Assembly: GCF_011766325.1 (NCBI RefSeq)
Contig: NZ_BLLG01000016.1
Coordinates: 62,001 to 126,000 of the forward strand
DNA length: 64,000 bases
Origin: Streptomyces pacificus
GTDB lineage: Bacteria; Actinomycetota; Actinomycetes; Streptomycetales; Streptomycetaceae
Reading direction: 5' to 3'
Shown: positions 1 through 8,408 of the stretch, piece by piece
How the letters are laid out: each line of letters starts with the position of its first letter
How positions within the stretch are numbered: the stretch's first letter is position 1
The notes under the pieces: generated by a model
What the model was told of the DNA's origin: nothing
Database searches by the model: none
The model's input: only the letters and a program-made list of their open reading frames with translations
Translations under genes and position numbers: made by a program

Positions 1-227
1 ATGAGGGCGGCCAGCCCACCCCCGAGGATGAAGAGGTAGAGCACCGGCTGGACCAGCATCAGGGCCGTGTGGGTGCGCTGGGAGGAGAGGCGCAGCAGAT
101 CGCGGTGGACCAGCGCGTGGACCGCACGCAGTTCGCGGCGCAGGCGGGTCAGGGGTGCCGGGCCGGGGCCGCCGGAGGTGTCCGTGGCGGGCCGGACCCT
201 CGCGTCCCGGGAGGCGGATGTGGTCAC
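1..227 (-). CDS. ABC-2 type permease of the lanthipeptide operon (partial, N-terminal end)
   Basis: About 75 residues of the N-terminus are present; the gene runs off the left edge of the window. The GTG start at 227-225 overlaps the TGA of the upstream ATPase (226-224), so the two are probably translationally coupled. The visible part is a cytoplasmic Arg-rich stretch (residues about 25-50, with HRDLLRLSSQRTHT) followed by the beginning of a first membrane helix (LMLVQPVLYLFILGGGLAAL), which fits the first helix of DrrB-type ABC-2 permeases. By position it is the VenH-type membrane partner of the ATPase and would export or give immunity to the lanthipeptide. Function beyond ABC-2 permease is inferred from context. 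Confidence 0.8.
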   Translation of the reverse strand, partial: MTTSASRDARVRPATDTSGGPGPAPLTRLRRELRAVHALVHRDLLRLSSQRTHTALMLVQPVLYLFILGGGLAAL

Positions 228-1402
228 CGGCGCCCCTCGGCCTTCGCCGCGGGCCGGTCCTGCCCGGCGGGGGCGGGCTTCCGGGTCGCCGTGGCGTCCG
301 CCGACCGGGTGGCGGCGGGCTGGGCCGGGGGCCGTGGCGTGTGGATGCTGCGTCCGGTGTGGTGGAAGAAGACGTCGTCGAGGGTCGGCGGGGTCGCGGA
401 GGCTGCCCGCACGGGGATGCCGTGGGCCTGAAGCGCCGCGCACAGGCGGGGGATCCACGAGCTGCCGTCGGGTACGCGCAGGCGGACCCCCTCGGCGTCC
501 AGCGCGGTGCCGGTGCCCGGGGGAGCGGTCCGGCGTACGACGTGGCAGGCCGCCCGGTCGTCGCCGGTGCGCAGGACCACCCGGTCGTCGCCGATCGCGT
601 CCTTCAGTGCGGCGGGCGTCCCCTGCGCCACCAGGCGACCGCGGTCGATGATGGCGAGCCGGTCGCAGTTCTCCGCTTCCTCCAGGTAGTGGGTGGTGAT
701 GAAGAGGGTGGTGCCGTGCCGGTCCCGCAGATCGCGCAGATGTTCCCAGACCTGGGCGCGCGCGTGGGGGTCGAGGCCGGTGGTCGGCTCGTCGAGGAAC
801 AGGATCCGGGGCGCGTGCAGCAGTCCGCGGGCCAGTTCCAGGCGTCGCCGCATACCGCCCGACAGGGTGCGCACCGGGGATCGCCGGCGGTCGGTCAGTC
901 CGACCGCCTCGAGCGTCTCGTGGGTGCGTCTGCGGGAGTGGCGGCGGCTCATCCCGTACAGGCGGGCGTGGATGCGCAGGTTCTGTTCGGCCGTCAGGTC
1001 CATGTCCAGGGCGCTGTGCTGGAACAGCATCCCCACCTGGCGCCGTACCCGGGCCGGCTGGCTGACCACGTCGGCGCCGGCCACCGTGGCCCGGCCGGCG
1101 GTGGGGCGCGCCAGTGCGCACAGCAGGGCGATGGTGGTGGACTTCCCGGCGCCGTTGGGACCGAGGAACGCGAAGGTCTCGCCGCTGCGTACGTCCAGGT
1201 CCAGGCCGCGCACGGCGTGGGTGGCGGTCCCGTCGGGACCCGGGTAGCTCTTGACCAGGCCGCGGGTGCTGATGGCGTACCCCTTCCCGGGGGCGGGCCC
1301 CGCGGTGTCCGGGTCCGTGGGGACGGCTGCGTCCGGGCCTGTCGGGACGGTGGCAGGGAGGGGCGTCTGGGTGAGGGCGTCGTCACCGGCGCTTGGCTGC
1401 AT
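224..1402 (-). CDS. ABC transporter ATP-binding protein of the lanthipeptide operon
   Basis: A DrrA-type ATPase of 392 residues. The chosen ATG (1402) has a GAGGA ribosome-binding sequence about 8 bases upstream; an in-frame ATG at 1450 is possible but lacks this. Walker A (FLGPNGAGKSTT), the signature LSGGMRRRLELARG, Walker B ILFLDEPTTGLDP and the switch His in ITTHYLEEAE are all intact. After the ABC domain comes a DrrA-type C-terminal domain, then an Ala/Pro/Lys-rich tail of about 40 residues. The gene overlaps the downstream permease by four bases. It corresponds in position to VenT of the venezuelin cluster, so a role in lanthipeptide export or self-protection is likely. Confidence 0.88.
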   Translation of the reverse strand: MQPSAGDDALTQTPLPATVPTGPDAAVPTDPDTAGPAPGKGYAISTRGLVKSYPGPDGTATHAVRGLDLDVRSGETFAFLGPNGAGKSTTIALLCALARPTAGRATVAGADVVSQPARVRRQVGMLFQHSALDMDLTAEQNLRIHARLYGMSRRHSRRRTHETLEAVGLTDRRRSPVRTLSGGMRRRLELARGLLHAPRILFLDEPTTGLDPHARAQVWEHLRDLRDRHGTTLFITTHYLEEAENCDRLAIIDRGRLVAQGTPAALKDAIGDDRVVLRTGDDRAACHVVRRTAPPGTGTALDAEGVRLRVPDGSSWIPRLCAALQAHGIPVRAASATPPTLDDVFFHHTGRSIHTPRPPAQPAATRSADATATRKPAPAGQDRPAAKAEGRR

Positions 1403-1473
1403 GGTCGGGTCCTCGTCTGCGGGGGTTCGGCTGCGGACTCGGGCGGGCAACGGCCCGGGGAGCGACGGGCGGC

Positions 1474-1508
1474 GCCCCGGGGGAGGCAGCGGGTGGCTCC
1501 CCCGGGGC
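1474..1508. terminator. 12-bp perfect hairpin downstream of the precursor gene
   Basis: The arms GCCCCGGGGGAG (1474-1485) and CTCCCCCGGGGC (1497-1508) are perfectly complementary around an 11-base loop. It is the second of two hairpins between the precursor gene and the ATPase gene. No U-tract is visible, so it may attenuate rather than fully stop transcription. Confidence 0.5.
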
Positions 1509-1519
1509 AGAACCGTGCC

Positions 1520-1552
1520 CCGGCCGGCAGCCGCCAGGCGGCTGCCGGCCGG
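1520..1552. terminator. 14-bp perfect hairpin after lanA (probable read-through attenuator)
   Basis: The arm CCGGCCGGCAGCCG (1520-1533) pairs perfectly with 1539-1552 around a 5-base loop. It lies 160 bases downstream of the precursor stop codon and 118 bases before the ATPase start. Partial terminators at this place are common in lanthipeptide operons, where they keep precursor mRNA in excess over exporter mRNA. That role is inference here. Confidence 0.6.
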
Positions 1553-1711
1553 AGCTTGTCGAGCCCTTCCCGTCTTGCCCCGGAACGTGTCGCGGAGGAG
1601 GACGCCGAGTGGGACCCTCCCCCGCGGGGAGCGGTGCTCGGCCTCTCCTCAGCACGACCGACGTCGTCCCGGCCGCCGGCCGGTACCGGAGCCGAAGGGC
1701 TTACCGGCCGG

Positions 1712-1867
1712 TCAGGCGCAGCTGATGCCGATGCAGATGGTGTTCAGCAGCGTCAGCACGCCGATGCACTGGCAGGTCGCGGCGTAGGCCGCACCCTCGG
1801 CGCCGACCGGGTCGGTCTCCGGGAGGGCGTGCAGTTCGGCGAGCAGCTCGAGGTCGCGGTTCTCCAT
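1712..1867 (-). CDS. Class IV lanthipeptide precursor peptide, venezuelin-like
   Basis: A 51-residue peptide. The ATG at 1867 follows a GGGAG ribosome-binding site at good spacing, 46 bases after the synthetase stop. The N-terminal half is an acidic, Leu-rich helical leader (ENRDLELLAELHALPETD), and the C-terminal part is a Cys/Thr/Ser core. Core Thr31, Thr39, Thr43 and Ser49 can be dehydrated, and Cys32, Cys34, Cys45 and Cys50 can form rings. From memory it closely matches the venezuelin precursor of S. venezuelae in leader, ring pattern and the terminal residues (CIGISCA). The leader/core boundary cannot be fixed from sequence; it lies before the first Thr-Cys pair, around residues 26-30. 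The adjacent synthetase should phosphorylate, eliminate and cyclise this peptide. Confidence 0.9.
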   Translation of the reverse strand: MENRDLELLAELHALPETDPVGAEGAAYAATCQCIGVLTLLNTICIGISCA

Positions 1868-1913
1868 GGCTTTCTCCCTCTGTGTGAGTTGACGGCGGGG
1901 GGATTCCCGCCGC

Positions 1914-4616
1914 CTATCCCGGCTGGTGGAACATCCAGTGCCGGGAGTCCTTGTGGTGGGTCCGCAGGAGGAACGCCAGGATTCCTGCGGACCCGTCGCT
2001 CCAGCCCGTCGAGACCTCCCCGTACTCGTTGGGGAAGACGACGTGACCGTTGCGGTGGGCCCGTTCGGCGACGATGAGGCGGGCCAGGGCCTCGGCGGAC
2101 GTGCGGTAGGCGGGGTCCCCGGTGGCCGCGGCCAGGTCGAGGAGGAAGTCGCCGTTCCCGGCAAGTCCGTGGCATTGGGTCAGGGGGGCGCGGGAGGCGC
2201 GCTCCACGACGGCCCCGGCGGCCTGGCGGGCCAGCAGGCCGAACCGGTCGTCCCCGGTGGCCTGCCACAGCCGGAGCAGGAAGGAGCCGATCCCGGCCGA
2301 ACCGTGGCACCAGTACGGTGCCGTGGGCACATCGCCGGCCTGGGACGGCCACTGGGCCGCCTCGCCGACCCGCACGGCCGCGGCCGCCAGTCCTTCCCCC
2401 GCCGCTGCGGCCAGGTCCAGGTACTGCCGGCGGCCGGAGACCGCCGCCGCGGCGAGGAGGAAGGACGCGATGCCGGCGGTTCCGTGGGCGAAGCCGAGGT
2501 ACCGCTTGCCGGCCTCCTCGGAGGCGCCGGCCTCCAGCAGGGCCTCCGTGGTGACGGCTTCCGCGGGAACCGGCCAGCTCACACCGGCCGGGTCGCGCCG
2601 GGCGTCGGCGACGAGACGGTCGGCGGCGCCGACCACGAGCTCGGCCCACCGCGGGTCGCCGGTACGCTGCCACAGGTGCGCGGCGGCGAGTCCGCTGCCC
2701 GCGGTGCCGTGGGTGATGTCGTAGCTCGGTGTCGGCTGCTGCGTGGCCAGGGCGAGGGCCGTCGCGTGGTCCACGAGGGCACGGTCGCCGACGGCGCTGC
2801 CGGCCTCGTACAGCGCCCAGGCGGTCCCCCGCCCGCCGAAGTGCAGGCCGGGGCGCGGAGAGCGGGTGTCGGTGCGGGCCGCGATCCAGTGGCCCGCGGT
2901 GGAGATCACCTCCGGCAGCCGCTCGTCGCCGGTGAGCTCGAAGTACCGTGTCAGGACCGCCAGCACGCCGGCCGCGCCCTGCTGCACGGTACAGGGGTCG
3001 GCCTCCCCCGCCAGGGTGGAGACGGGCCACAGCCGCAGCTCGTCCTTCGGGGTCATGGAGCCGATGAGATGGTCCACGATGCCCGCCGCCGCGGCCCGGG
3101 TCGCGTCGTGCCCGGCATCCCCGCGGGCCGGGGCGGCGGCCGGCTGCCCCGAAGGGACTCGCTCCGTCCGGCGCAGGGCCGCGCGGGCCCGTGCCGGGTC
3201 CCAGCGCTCGGCGGGATCGTCCTTCATCAGCCCGAGGATCATCCCGGCCGTGCCGTCCGGCAGGCGGAGGGTGCCCGCGCAGGCGTCCAGCCAGTCGGCG
3301 AGCCGCTGCTGCGCCGCCCGGCCGGCCGGTTCCTCGGCCAGCAGGGCCGGTACCTTGCCGGTGAGGACGAAGCACACCGTGGCGCCCAGACTGTAGTAGT
3401 CGGCGCTCGGCGCCACGGGCGCGCCCTCCAGCCGCTCGGGGGCGCTGAAACCGGGGGTCCCCACGGTCGTGGGGAGTGCGGCGTCGTCCGCCGGTACGGC
3501 GAGTTCGAGGTCGATCAGGCGCAGCGCGCCGTCCGGTCCGACCATGATGTTGCCCGGCGTGAAGTCCCGCAGGACGCAGCCCTGGGCGTGGGCCGCGGCG
3601 AGGAGGTCCACCAGGCGCTCGGCCTGGGCCAGGGCGTCGGCGCGGTAGCGCTCGCCGCCGACGTCGCGGAAGTGCTCGGCGACCCAGTTGCGCAGGGGGA
3701 TGCCCGGAACCTCCTCCTGGGCCAGGAACAGGTGCCCGCCGTGCTCGAACATCGCGAGGAGTTCGGGGGCGAGCCCCGTCCCGCTCAGCTTCTCCAGGGC
3801 GCGGGCCTCGGCGCGGAGCCAGTCGCGTACGTCGCAGCCGGTGGCGTCGGCCTCCACGTGGGGCCGGGCCTCCTTGATGACCACGGGCCGGCCGGTGGTG
3901 GCGTCCGTACCCCGGTAGACGCCGCCCTTGTTGGTGTGGCGGATCGCCTCCCGTACCGAGAAGCGGCCTCCCAGCAGCACCGGTTGACCCGGTTCCCTCC
4001 CGGCGCGCGGGGCCGGCTGCACCGCGGCGGGGAAGGGGCTCACCGCCCAGGCGGGCGGGGAGTAGCGGCCGGTGCGCTTGTCCTCGACGGGGTTGCCGGC
4101 CGGGTCCTCGATGAACCACACCAGCAGGCCCTCGTCGGACAGCCGGCGCCGGCCCGTGAAGGCGCCGTAGCGGTAGTGCACCAGGCTGTTCACGGCGTAG
4201 GGCTGGTCCGAGAGGATCCGCGGGCCGGCCAGTCCCGCGGTGGCCCGGTGCAGTTCCAGCGCGATCCTCGCCGCGTCGGTGTCGGAGCGCGGGTAGACGG
4301 TGATGAACTTGCCCGAGCTCCCCCGGGGCGTGGCACGGGTGTTGAGTGCGCCCACCTTCTCCAGGGACCGGGCGAACTTGAAGACCGACTCCTCCCGCAG
4401 CAGCACGTCCAGAGCCTTCGCCAGGACCTCCGGTGCGGACACCGACGTCGCCGACACGTGCAGCTTCCAGCCCTGCTTGCGAGGCGTCGCGGACTGCGGA
4501 GTGAGGCGGCACCACATCTCGTCCGCGTCGATGGTCCAGCGCGGGTGCTCACCGGTGGCGTCCAGCGCCTGACGGAGCAGGTCTTCGAGGTCGACTTCGG
4601 CTGTGCGGCTCGTCAT
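1914..4616 (-). CDS. Class IV lanthipeptide synthetase LanL (lyase-kinase-cyclase)
   Basis: A 900-residue, three-domain enzyme. Residues 1-200 form the OspF-like phospho-Ser/Thr lyase region. Residues about 217-485 form the kinase, with catalytic Lys248 (VVIKEARP), the HRD-type loop with Asp351 (LRDFTPGN) and the metal-binding Asp369 (LIDLELA). Residues about 510-900 form a LanC-like cyclase with the zinc ligands Cys770 and Cys815-His816 (YWCHGSAG, QCHGLAG). The preserved zinc ligands separate class IV from class III, whose cyclase lacks them. It installs Dha/Dhb and closes Lan/MeLan rings in the adjacent precursor. The ATG follows GAGAGGGA. Length and order match VenL. It is first in a minus-strand operon with precursor, ATPase and permease. 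Confidence 0.95.
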   Translation of the reverse strand: MTSRTAEVDLEDLLRQALDATGEHPRWTIDADEMWCRLTPQSATPRKQGWKLHVSATSVSAPEVLAKALDVLLREESVFKFARSLEKVGALNTRATPRGSSGKFITVYPRSDTDAARIALELHRATAGLAGPRILSDQPYAVNSLVHYRYGAFTGRRRLSDEGLLVWFIEDPAGNPVEDKRTGRYSPPAWAVSPFPAAVQPAPRAGREPGQPVLLGGRFSVREAIRHTNKGGVYRGTDATTGRPVVIKEARPHVEADATGCDVRDWLRAEARALEKLSGTGLAPELLAMFEHGGHLFLAQEEVPGIPLRNWVAEHFRDVGGERYRADALAQAERLVDLLAAAHAQGCVLRDFTPGNIMVGPDGALRLIDLELAVPADDAALPTTVGTPGFSAPERLEGAPVAPSADYYSLGATVCFVLTGKVPALLAEEPAGRAAQQRLADWLDACAGTLRLPDGTAGMILGLMKDDPAERWDPARARAALRRTERVPSGQPAAAPARGDAGHDATRAAAAGIVDHLIGSMTPKDELRLWPVSTLAGEADPCTVQQGAAGVLAVLTRYFELTGDERLPEVISTAGHWIAARTDTRSPRPGLHFGGRGTAWALYEAGSAVGDRALVDHATALALATQQPTPSYDITHGTAGSGLAAAHLWQRTGDPRWAELVVGAADRLVADARRDPAGVSWPVPAEAVTTEALLEAGASEEAGKRYLGFAHGTAGIASFLLAAAAVSGRRQYLDLAAAAGEGLAAAAVRVGEAAQWPSQAGDVPTAPYWCHGSAGIGSFLLRLWQATGDDRFGLLARQAAGAVVERASRAPLTQCHGLAGNGDFLLDLAAATGDPAYRTSAEALARLIVAERAHRNGHVVFPNEYGEVSTGWSDGSAGILAFLLRTHHKDSRHWMFHQPG

Positions 4617-5497
4617 TCACGTCCCTCTCGACGGCGAGGACCACTGGCTGAAATGGCCTTCGATAGGAATGTATGACTCGGATCCGGTGGGCATAAGTGG
4701 GTGCGGCAGGCGCATGGGCGTGTTAGCCGGCTCGCGTTGCCGACCGGCGCATAGTGCGAGCACAAGGGGAGTGAACCGAGCGGAATTCATTCGCCGCACG
4801 CCCCCCGTGGTGAACGCCGTGGAACGAAATGGAGGAACGCGGGACTGAGATGCCCCGGATGCCGCCGGGCACCGCGTTCCCCTGGATTCCGCGCTGCGGC
4901 GGGGCGGGTGCACCCAAAGACCGGTCGTATGAGCCTTCGAGCGGGCGGCGACCGATCCCGCCCCTGTCGCGATCAGCCCTGTGGCCTGCTCTTATCCGGG
5001 TTCCCCCGCCGGCTTGGCGCGGGGCTCCTGCCGCGGCCGGCGCTGTCGGCGCGAGGTTCTCGACCCGGATCCCCTCCGGGGGCCGGAGCGCGGTCGGGAG
5101 TTCGGCAGAGAGTTCGGCAGGGCCGGAGCGGCACCCCGAAAGGGCGCGGTCGGCGCGTCTGGGCGCTGAACGGGAAAGGCACCTGCCCCGCCCTTCGCGA
5201 GGAAAGACCGACCGCCGACCATGGGCGAACAAGTGCTCGGAATTGACCCGGAGAAACGAACTCGTGTTCTCTGGGGAAAAGGCGAAACGGTGCGCCCGGC
5301 AGCGTGAACCGCCCTATGCGGGCGGGGCGTTGACGCATCCGCCCGGCTCCTCCCCCGCTTGCGCCCCGCTTGCTCACCCCGCCCGAACCTGCGCCTCCGC
5401 CCGCGTCGCCGCGTGTTCACGGCGCCGTCCGGCGATCACGACCGCAGCGTCGACCGCGAGCGCGCGTCCCCATGCGTCCCCATGCGTCGCCGAGTGT
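4617..5497. other. 881-bp intergenic region upstream of lanL
   Basis: No convincing gene was found on either strand; the open frames lack coherent protein character and start signals. The 4617-4760 part is the least GC-rich and should hold the lanL promoter (on the minus strand, CATACATTCCTAT around 4660-4672 is a possible -10 area). 5404-5424 repeats the 3' end of the adjacent merR gene, and 5466-5485 holds a short tandem CGTCCCCATG duplication. Confidence 0.5.
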
Positions 5498-5890
5498 TCA
5501 CGGCGCTGCCGCGTCCTGCGGCAGCCGTTCGCGCAGCGCGGCGGCGAACTCCTCGGCCCGGGAGAGCCGGGTGCGCAGGTCCGCCACGGCCTGCTGCGCG
5601 GCCTGCTCGAAGGCCCGGACCCGCCCGAGCAGTTCCACGCGCTCCGCGGCGGGCAGTTCCGCGCGGGAGTCGAGGCGGTCGGTCGCGGCGAGCAGTTCGC
5701 GCATCTGCTCCAGAGTGAAGCCCAGCGGCTTCATGCGGCGGATCACCATCAGGCGGGCGACATCGGTCTCGGTGTAGAGGCGGAACCCGCCCTGGGACCG
5801 GGCGGACGGGCTGACCAGGCCTGCCTCCTCGTAGTGCCGGATGGTGCGCAGCGACAGCCCGGTCCGCGCGGCGACCTCGCCGATCCGCAT
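5498..5890 (-). CDS. MerR-family transcriptional regulator
   Basis: A 130-residue MerR protein starting at MRIGEVAARTGLSLRTIRHY, the canonical winged-helix start. Next are LVSPSARSQGGFRLY (wing) and a coiled-coil dimerisation helix (residues about 75-115). There is no cysteine cluster typical of metal sensors, so the effector is unknown. An in-frame ATG at 6010 would add 40 Gly/Arg/Glu-rich residues, but it directly abuts the palindromic operator and would probably lie upstream of the transcription start, so the shorter form is preferred. It is divergent from the SulP transporter and shares the palindrome at 6011-6034, suggesting it controls itself, the transporter, or both. Confidence 0.85.
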   Translation of the reverse strand: MRIGEVAARTGLSLRTIRHYEEAGLVSPSARSQGGFRLYTETDVARLMVIRRMKPLGFTLEQMRELLAATDRLDSRAELPAAERVELLGRVRAFEQAAQQAVADLRTRLSRAEEFAAALRERLPQDAAAP

Positions 5891-6367
5891 GCGCTCGCCG
5901 CTCGTGAGGGGACTGTCCTCTCCGCGGCCCTCCCCGGTTCCGGTGGGGTCGTGACCTCGCACCCGCCCGCCTTCCTCGTCCCGGCCGCCCTCTCGAAGGT
6001 CGGCTTCCATCTCTACCGTAACGTTAGGGTAGAGTTTCCCTGCCGGGGTCGGCCCGTGGGCCGGCCCCCTGCCGTGGTGCGGGGGACATCCTCCCGCACT
6101 TCCCGTGCCGGGGCCGACGACGCCCCCGGTCGAGACCGAGCCCGCAGGAGAAGCGCGTGCGCATGCCCACGGTGCCGAGCGCCGCCGCCTGCCCGCCGTG
6201 ATCCCCGGTTCCCGGACGCCGTCCGGACCCTCGGGTCAGGTGGCCACTGCCCCCTGCCCCTGAGTCCGCCGCCGGCGGACGCCGCGGAAGGCCGCCCGGC
6301 CTTCCGCGCCCTCCTGCGCGCCCCAGGTGATGCCGGGCGTGCCCGAGCACGACAGGTTCTGCCTCCG
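5891..6367. other. Intergenic region between merR and sulP
   Basis: It holds the MerR-type palindrome at 6011-6034 and then about 330 bases with no recognised gene before the transporter start. A tiny open frame (ATG 6145, preceded by AGGAG, ending CPP-stop) is present, but I do not regard it as a supported gene. Confidence 0.45.
6011..6034. promoter_or_regulatory. MerR-type palindromic operator
   Basis: A 24-bp near-perfect palindrome: outer arms CTCTACC and GGTAGAG around a TAACGTTA centre, with only one mismatched pair. The size and the ACC...GGT symmetry fit MerR-family operators, which sit in the long spacer between -35 and -10. It lies between the divergent merR and sulP genes. Confidence 0.7.
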
Positions 6368-7873
6368 TTGTCTTCCTCCGCACTGTCCCCTGCCGCCCGG
6401 CTGAGCGGCCTGAAGCCCGACTGGCTGTCCGATCCGCGGGTCTGGCGCACCGAGATCCTGGCCGGCCTGGTCGTCGCCCTGGCCCTGATCCCCGAGGCGA
6501 TCTCCTTCTCGATCATCGCGGGCGTCGATCCGGCGATCGGGCTGTTCGCGTCCTTCACCATGGCCGTCACCATCGCCGTCGTCGGCGGCAGGCGGGCGAT
6601 GATCTCCGCTGCAACCGGCGCGATCGCGCTGGTCATCGCCCCGCTCAACCGCGAGCACGGCCTGGGCTACCTGGTCGCCGCCGTCATCCTGGCCGGCGTC
6701 TTCCAGGTCGTCCTCGGCGCGCTCGGCGTCGCGAGGCTGATGCGGTTCGTACCCCGCTCGGTCATGGTCGGCTTCGTCAACGCCCTGGCCATCCTGATCT
6801 TCATGGCCCAGGTCCCCGAGCTCGCGGGGGTGCCCTGGGCCGTCTACCCGCTGGTCGTGGGCGGGCTGGCGCTCATGGTCTTCTTCCCGAAGGTCACCAG
6901 GGTGATACCGGCGCCGCTGGTCTCGATCGCGGTCCTCACCGTCATCACGATCGCGGCCGGGATCGCCGTGCCGACCGTCGGCGACAAGGGCGACCTGCCC
7001 TCCTCCCTGCCCGTCCCCGGCCTGCCCGAGGTCCCGTTCACCCTGGACACGCTGACCACCATCGCGCCGTACGCGTTCGCCATGGCGCTGGTCGGGCTGA
7101 TGGAGTCCCTGATGACGGCCAAGCTGGTGGACGACATCACCGACACCCATTCCTCCAAGACCCGTGAGTCCATAGGCCAGGGCGTCGCCAACATCGTCAC
7201 CGGCCTCTTCGGCGGGATGGGAGGCTGCGCCATGATCGGCCAGACCATGATCAACGTACGGGTGTCCCGTGCCCGCACCCGCCTGTCGACCTTCCTGGCC
7301 GGCGTCTTCCTCATGGTGCTGTGCATCGTCTTCGGCCCCGTCGTCTCCGACATCCCCATGGCCGCGCTCGTCGCCGTGATGGTGATGGTGTCCTTCGCCA
7401 CCTTCGACTGGCACTCCATCGCCCCGGGAACCCTCAGGCGGATGCCCGCCGGGGAGATCACCGTGATGGCGGTCACCGTCGTCTGCGTGGTCGCCACCCA
7501 CAACCTCGCCGTCGGTGTCGTCGCCGGTACCCTCACCGCGATGGTCGTCTTCGCCAAGCGCGTCGCCCACCTGGCCAACGTCACCTCGGTCACCGACCCC
7601 GACGGCAGCAGCGTCGTGTACTCCGTCACCGGTGAGCTGTTCTTCGCCTCGTCCAACGACCTCGTCGGCCAGTTCGACTACGCCGCCGATCCGGACCGGG
7701 TCGTCATCGACCTGAGCGGAGCCCACATCTGGGACGCCTCCTCGGTCGCCGCTCTCGACGCGATCGAGACGAAGTACGCCCAGCGCGGCAAGAGCATCGA
7801 GATCGTCGGCCTCAACCAGCCCAGTGCCCGGATCCACGGGAAGCTCAGCGGCGAACTCAGCGGCAGCCACTGA
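6368..7873 (+). CDS. SulP-family anion transporter with STAS domain
   Basis: About 501 residues. The N-terminal region (WRTEILAGLVVALALIPEAI) is the typical first SulP helix, followed by about ten to twelve further membrane segments. A C-terminal STAS domain (from about residue 410) contains VVIDLSGAHIWDASSVAALD. The family moves sulfate, bicarbonate or other anions; the substrate cannot be read from sequence. The start is uncertain: TTG at 6368 with an AGG about 12 bases upstream is chosen because no ATG or GTG lies in frame near the expected N-terminus. The gene is divergent from a MerR regulator and shares its palindrome. Confidence 0.85.
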   Translation: MSSSALSPAARLSGLKPDWLSDPRVWRTEILAGLVVALALIPEAISFSIIAGVDPAIGLFASFTMAVTIAVVGGRRAMISAATGAIALVIAPLNREHGLGYLVAAVILAGVFQVVLGALGVARLMRFVPRSVMVGFVNALAILIFMAQVPELAGVPWAVYPLVVGGLALMVFFPKVTRVIPAPLVSIAVLTVITIAAGIAVPTVGDKGDLPSSLPVPGLPEVPFTLDTLTTIAPYAFAMALVGLMESLMTAKLVDDITDTHSSKTRESIGQGVANIVTGLFGGMGGCAMIGQTMINVRVSRARTRLSTFLAGVFLMVLCIVFGPVVSDIPMAALVAVMVMVSFATFDWHSIAPGTLRRMPAGEITVMAVTVVCVVATHNLAVGVVAGTLTAMVVFAKRVAHLANVTSVTDPDGSSVVYSVTGELFFASSNDLVGQFDYAADPDRVVIDLSGAHIWDASSVAALDAIETKYAQRGKSIEIVGLNQPSARIHGKLSGELSGSH

Positions 7874-8408
7874 CGGAAGGGGCGTCCGCGGGCCGCGCTC
7901 TCCCCGAGGGCCGCAGCCCGTGCGGCGGCATCCCCGTACCCGTCCTTGCGGACCAGGATCTGGGCGCCGCCCGGCACCGGGCGGTACCGCGCCCCGCCGG
8001 TCCACCGTCGCAGCCCGGCATGGTCGTCCGCGTCCGCGGGTGTGTGCGGGTGAGGGTGCGGGTGCAGAGGCTGGGTGCGGGTGCGACACGTACCGCCGTC
8101 GGGTCGTTCGGGCGCATCCGCGGGACCGCGGTCGGACCGGGAGTCCGGAGGAGGACGCCATGCCGCCGTCCCCTGCCCGGCCGCTCGGCCGTGCCCCGTC
8201 CGCGGGGGCGAAGCCTGCGGTGCCACGGCGGTTGTGCGCCACGGCAGGGTGCGGTGGTGCCGCCCGGCAGGGGCAGTCCGGTCTGTGCGCCGGGGGCGCG
8301 GGGCTTCGGTGGACTCCTCGTGTACCGCCCGCTGCGGGCAGCGATTTGACTTTGCCCCACCTCTGGGATTCCCTGCCGGTTGCAACCCATGATCCAGGGG
8401 GGATCCGT
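7874..8408. other. 535-bp intergenic region after sulP
   Basis: No supported gene. On the minus strand, a stretch around 7880-8030 reads like protein (RYRPVPGGAQILVRKDG in one frame) but has no stop before it runs antisense into sulP, so at most it is a remnant. 8038-8090 is a G-rich GGGTGCGGGTG tract. TTGACT at 8347-8352 may be a -35 element for the following lipoprotein gene. Confidence 0.4.

Noticed and set aside
6139..6180. Cys-containing leader peptide in front of sulP
   Set aside because: A 12-14 residue frame with an AGGAG exists, but it has only one Cys and no attenuator-like structure tying it to sulP.
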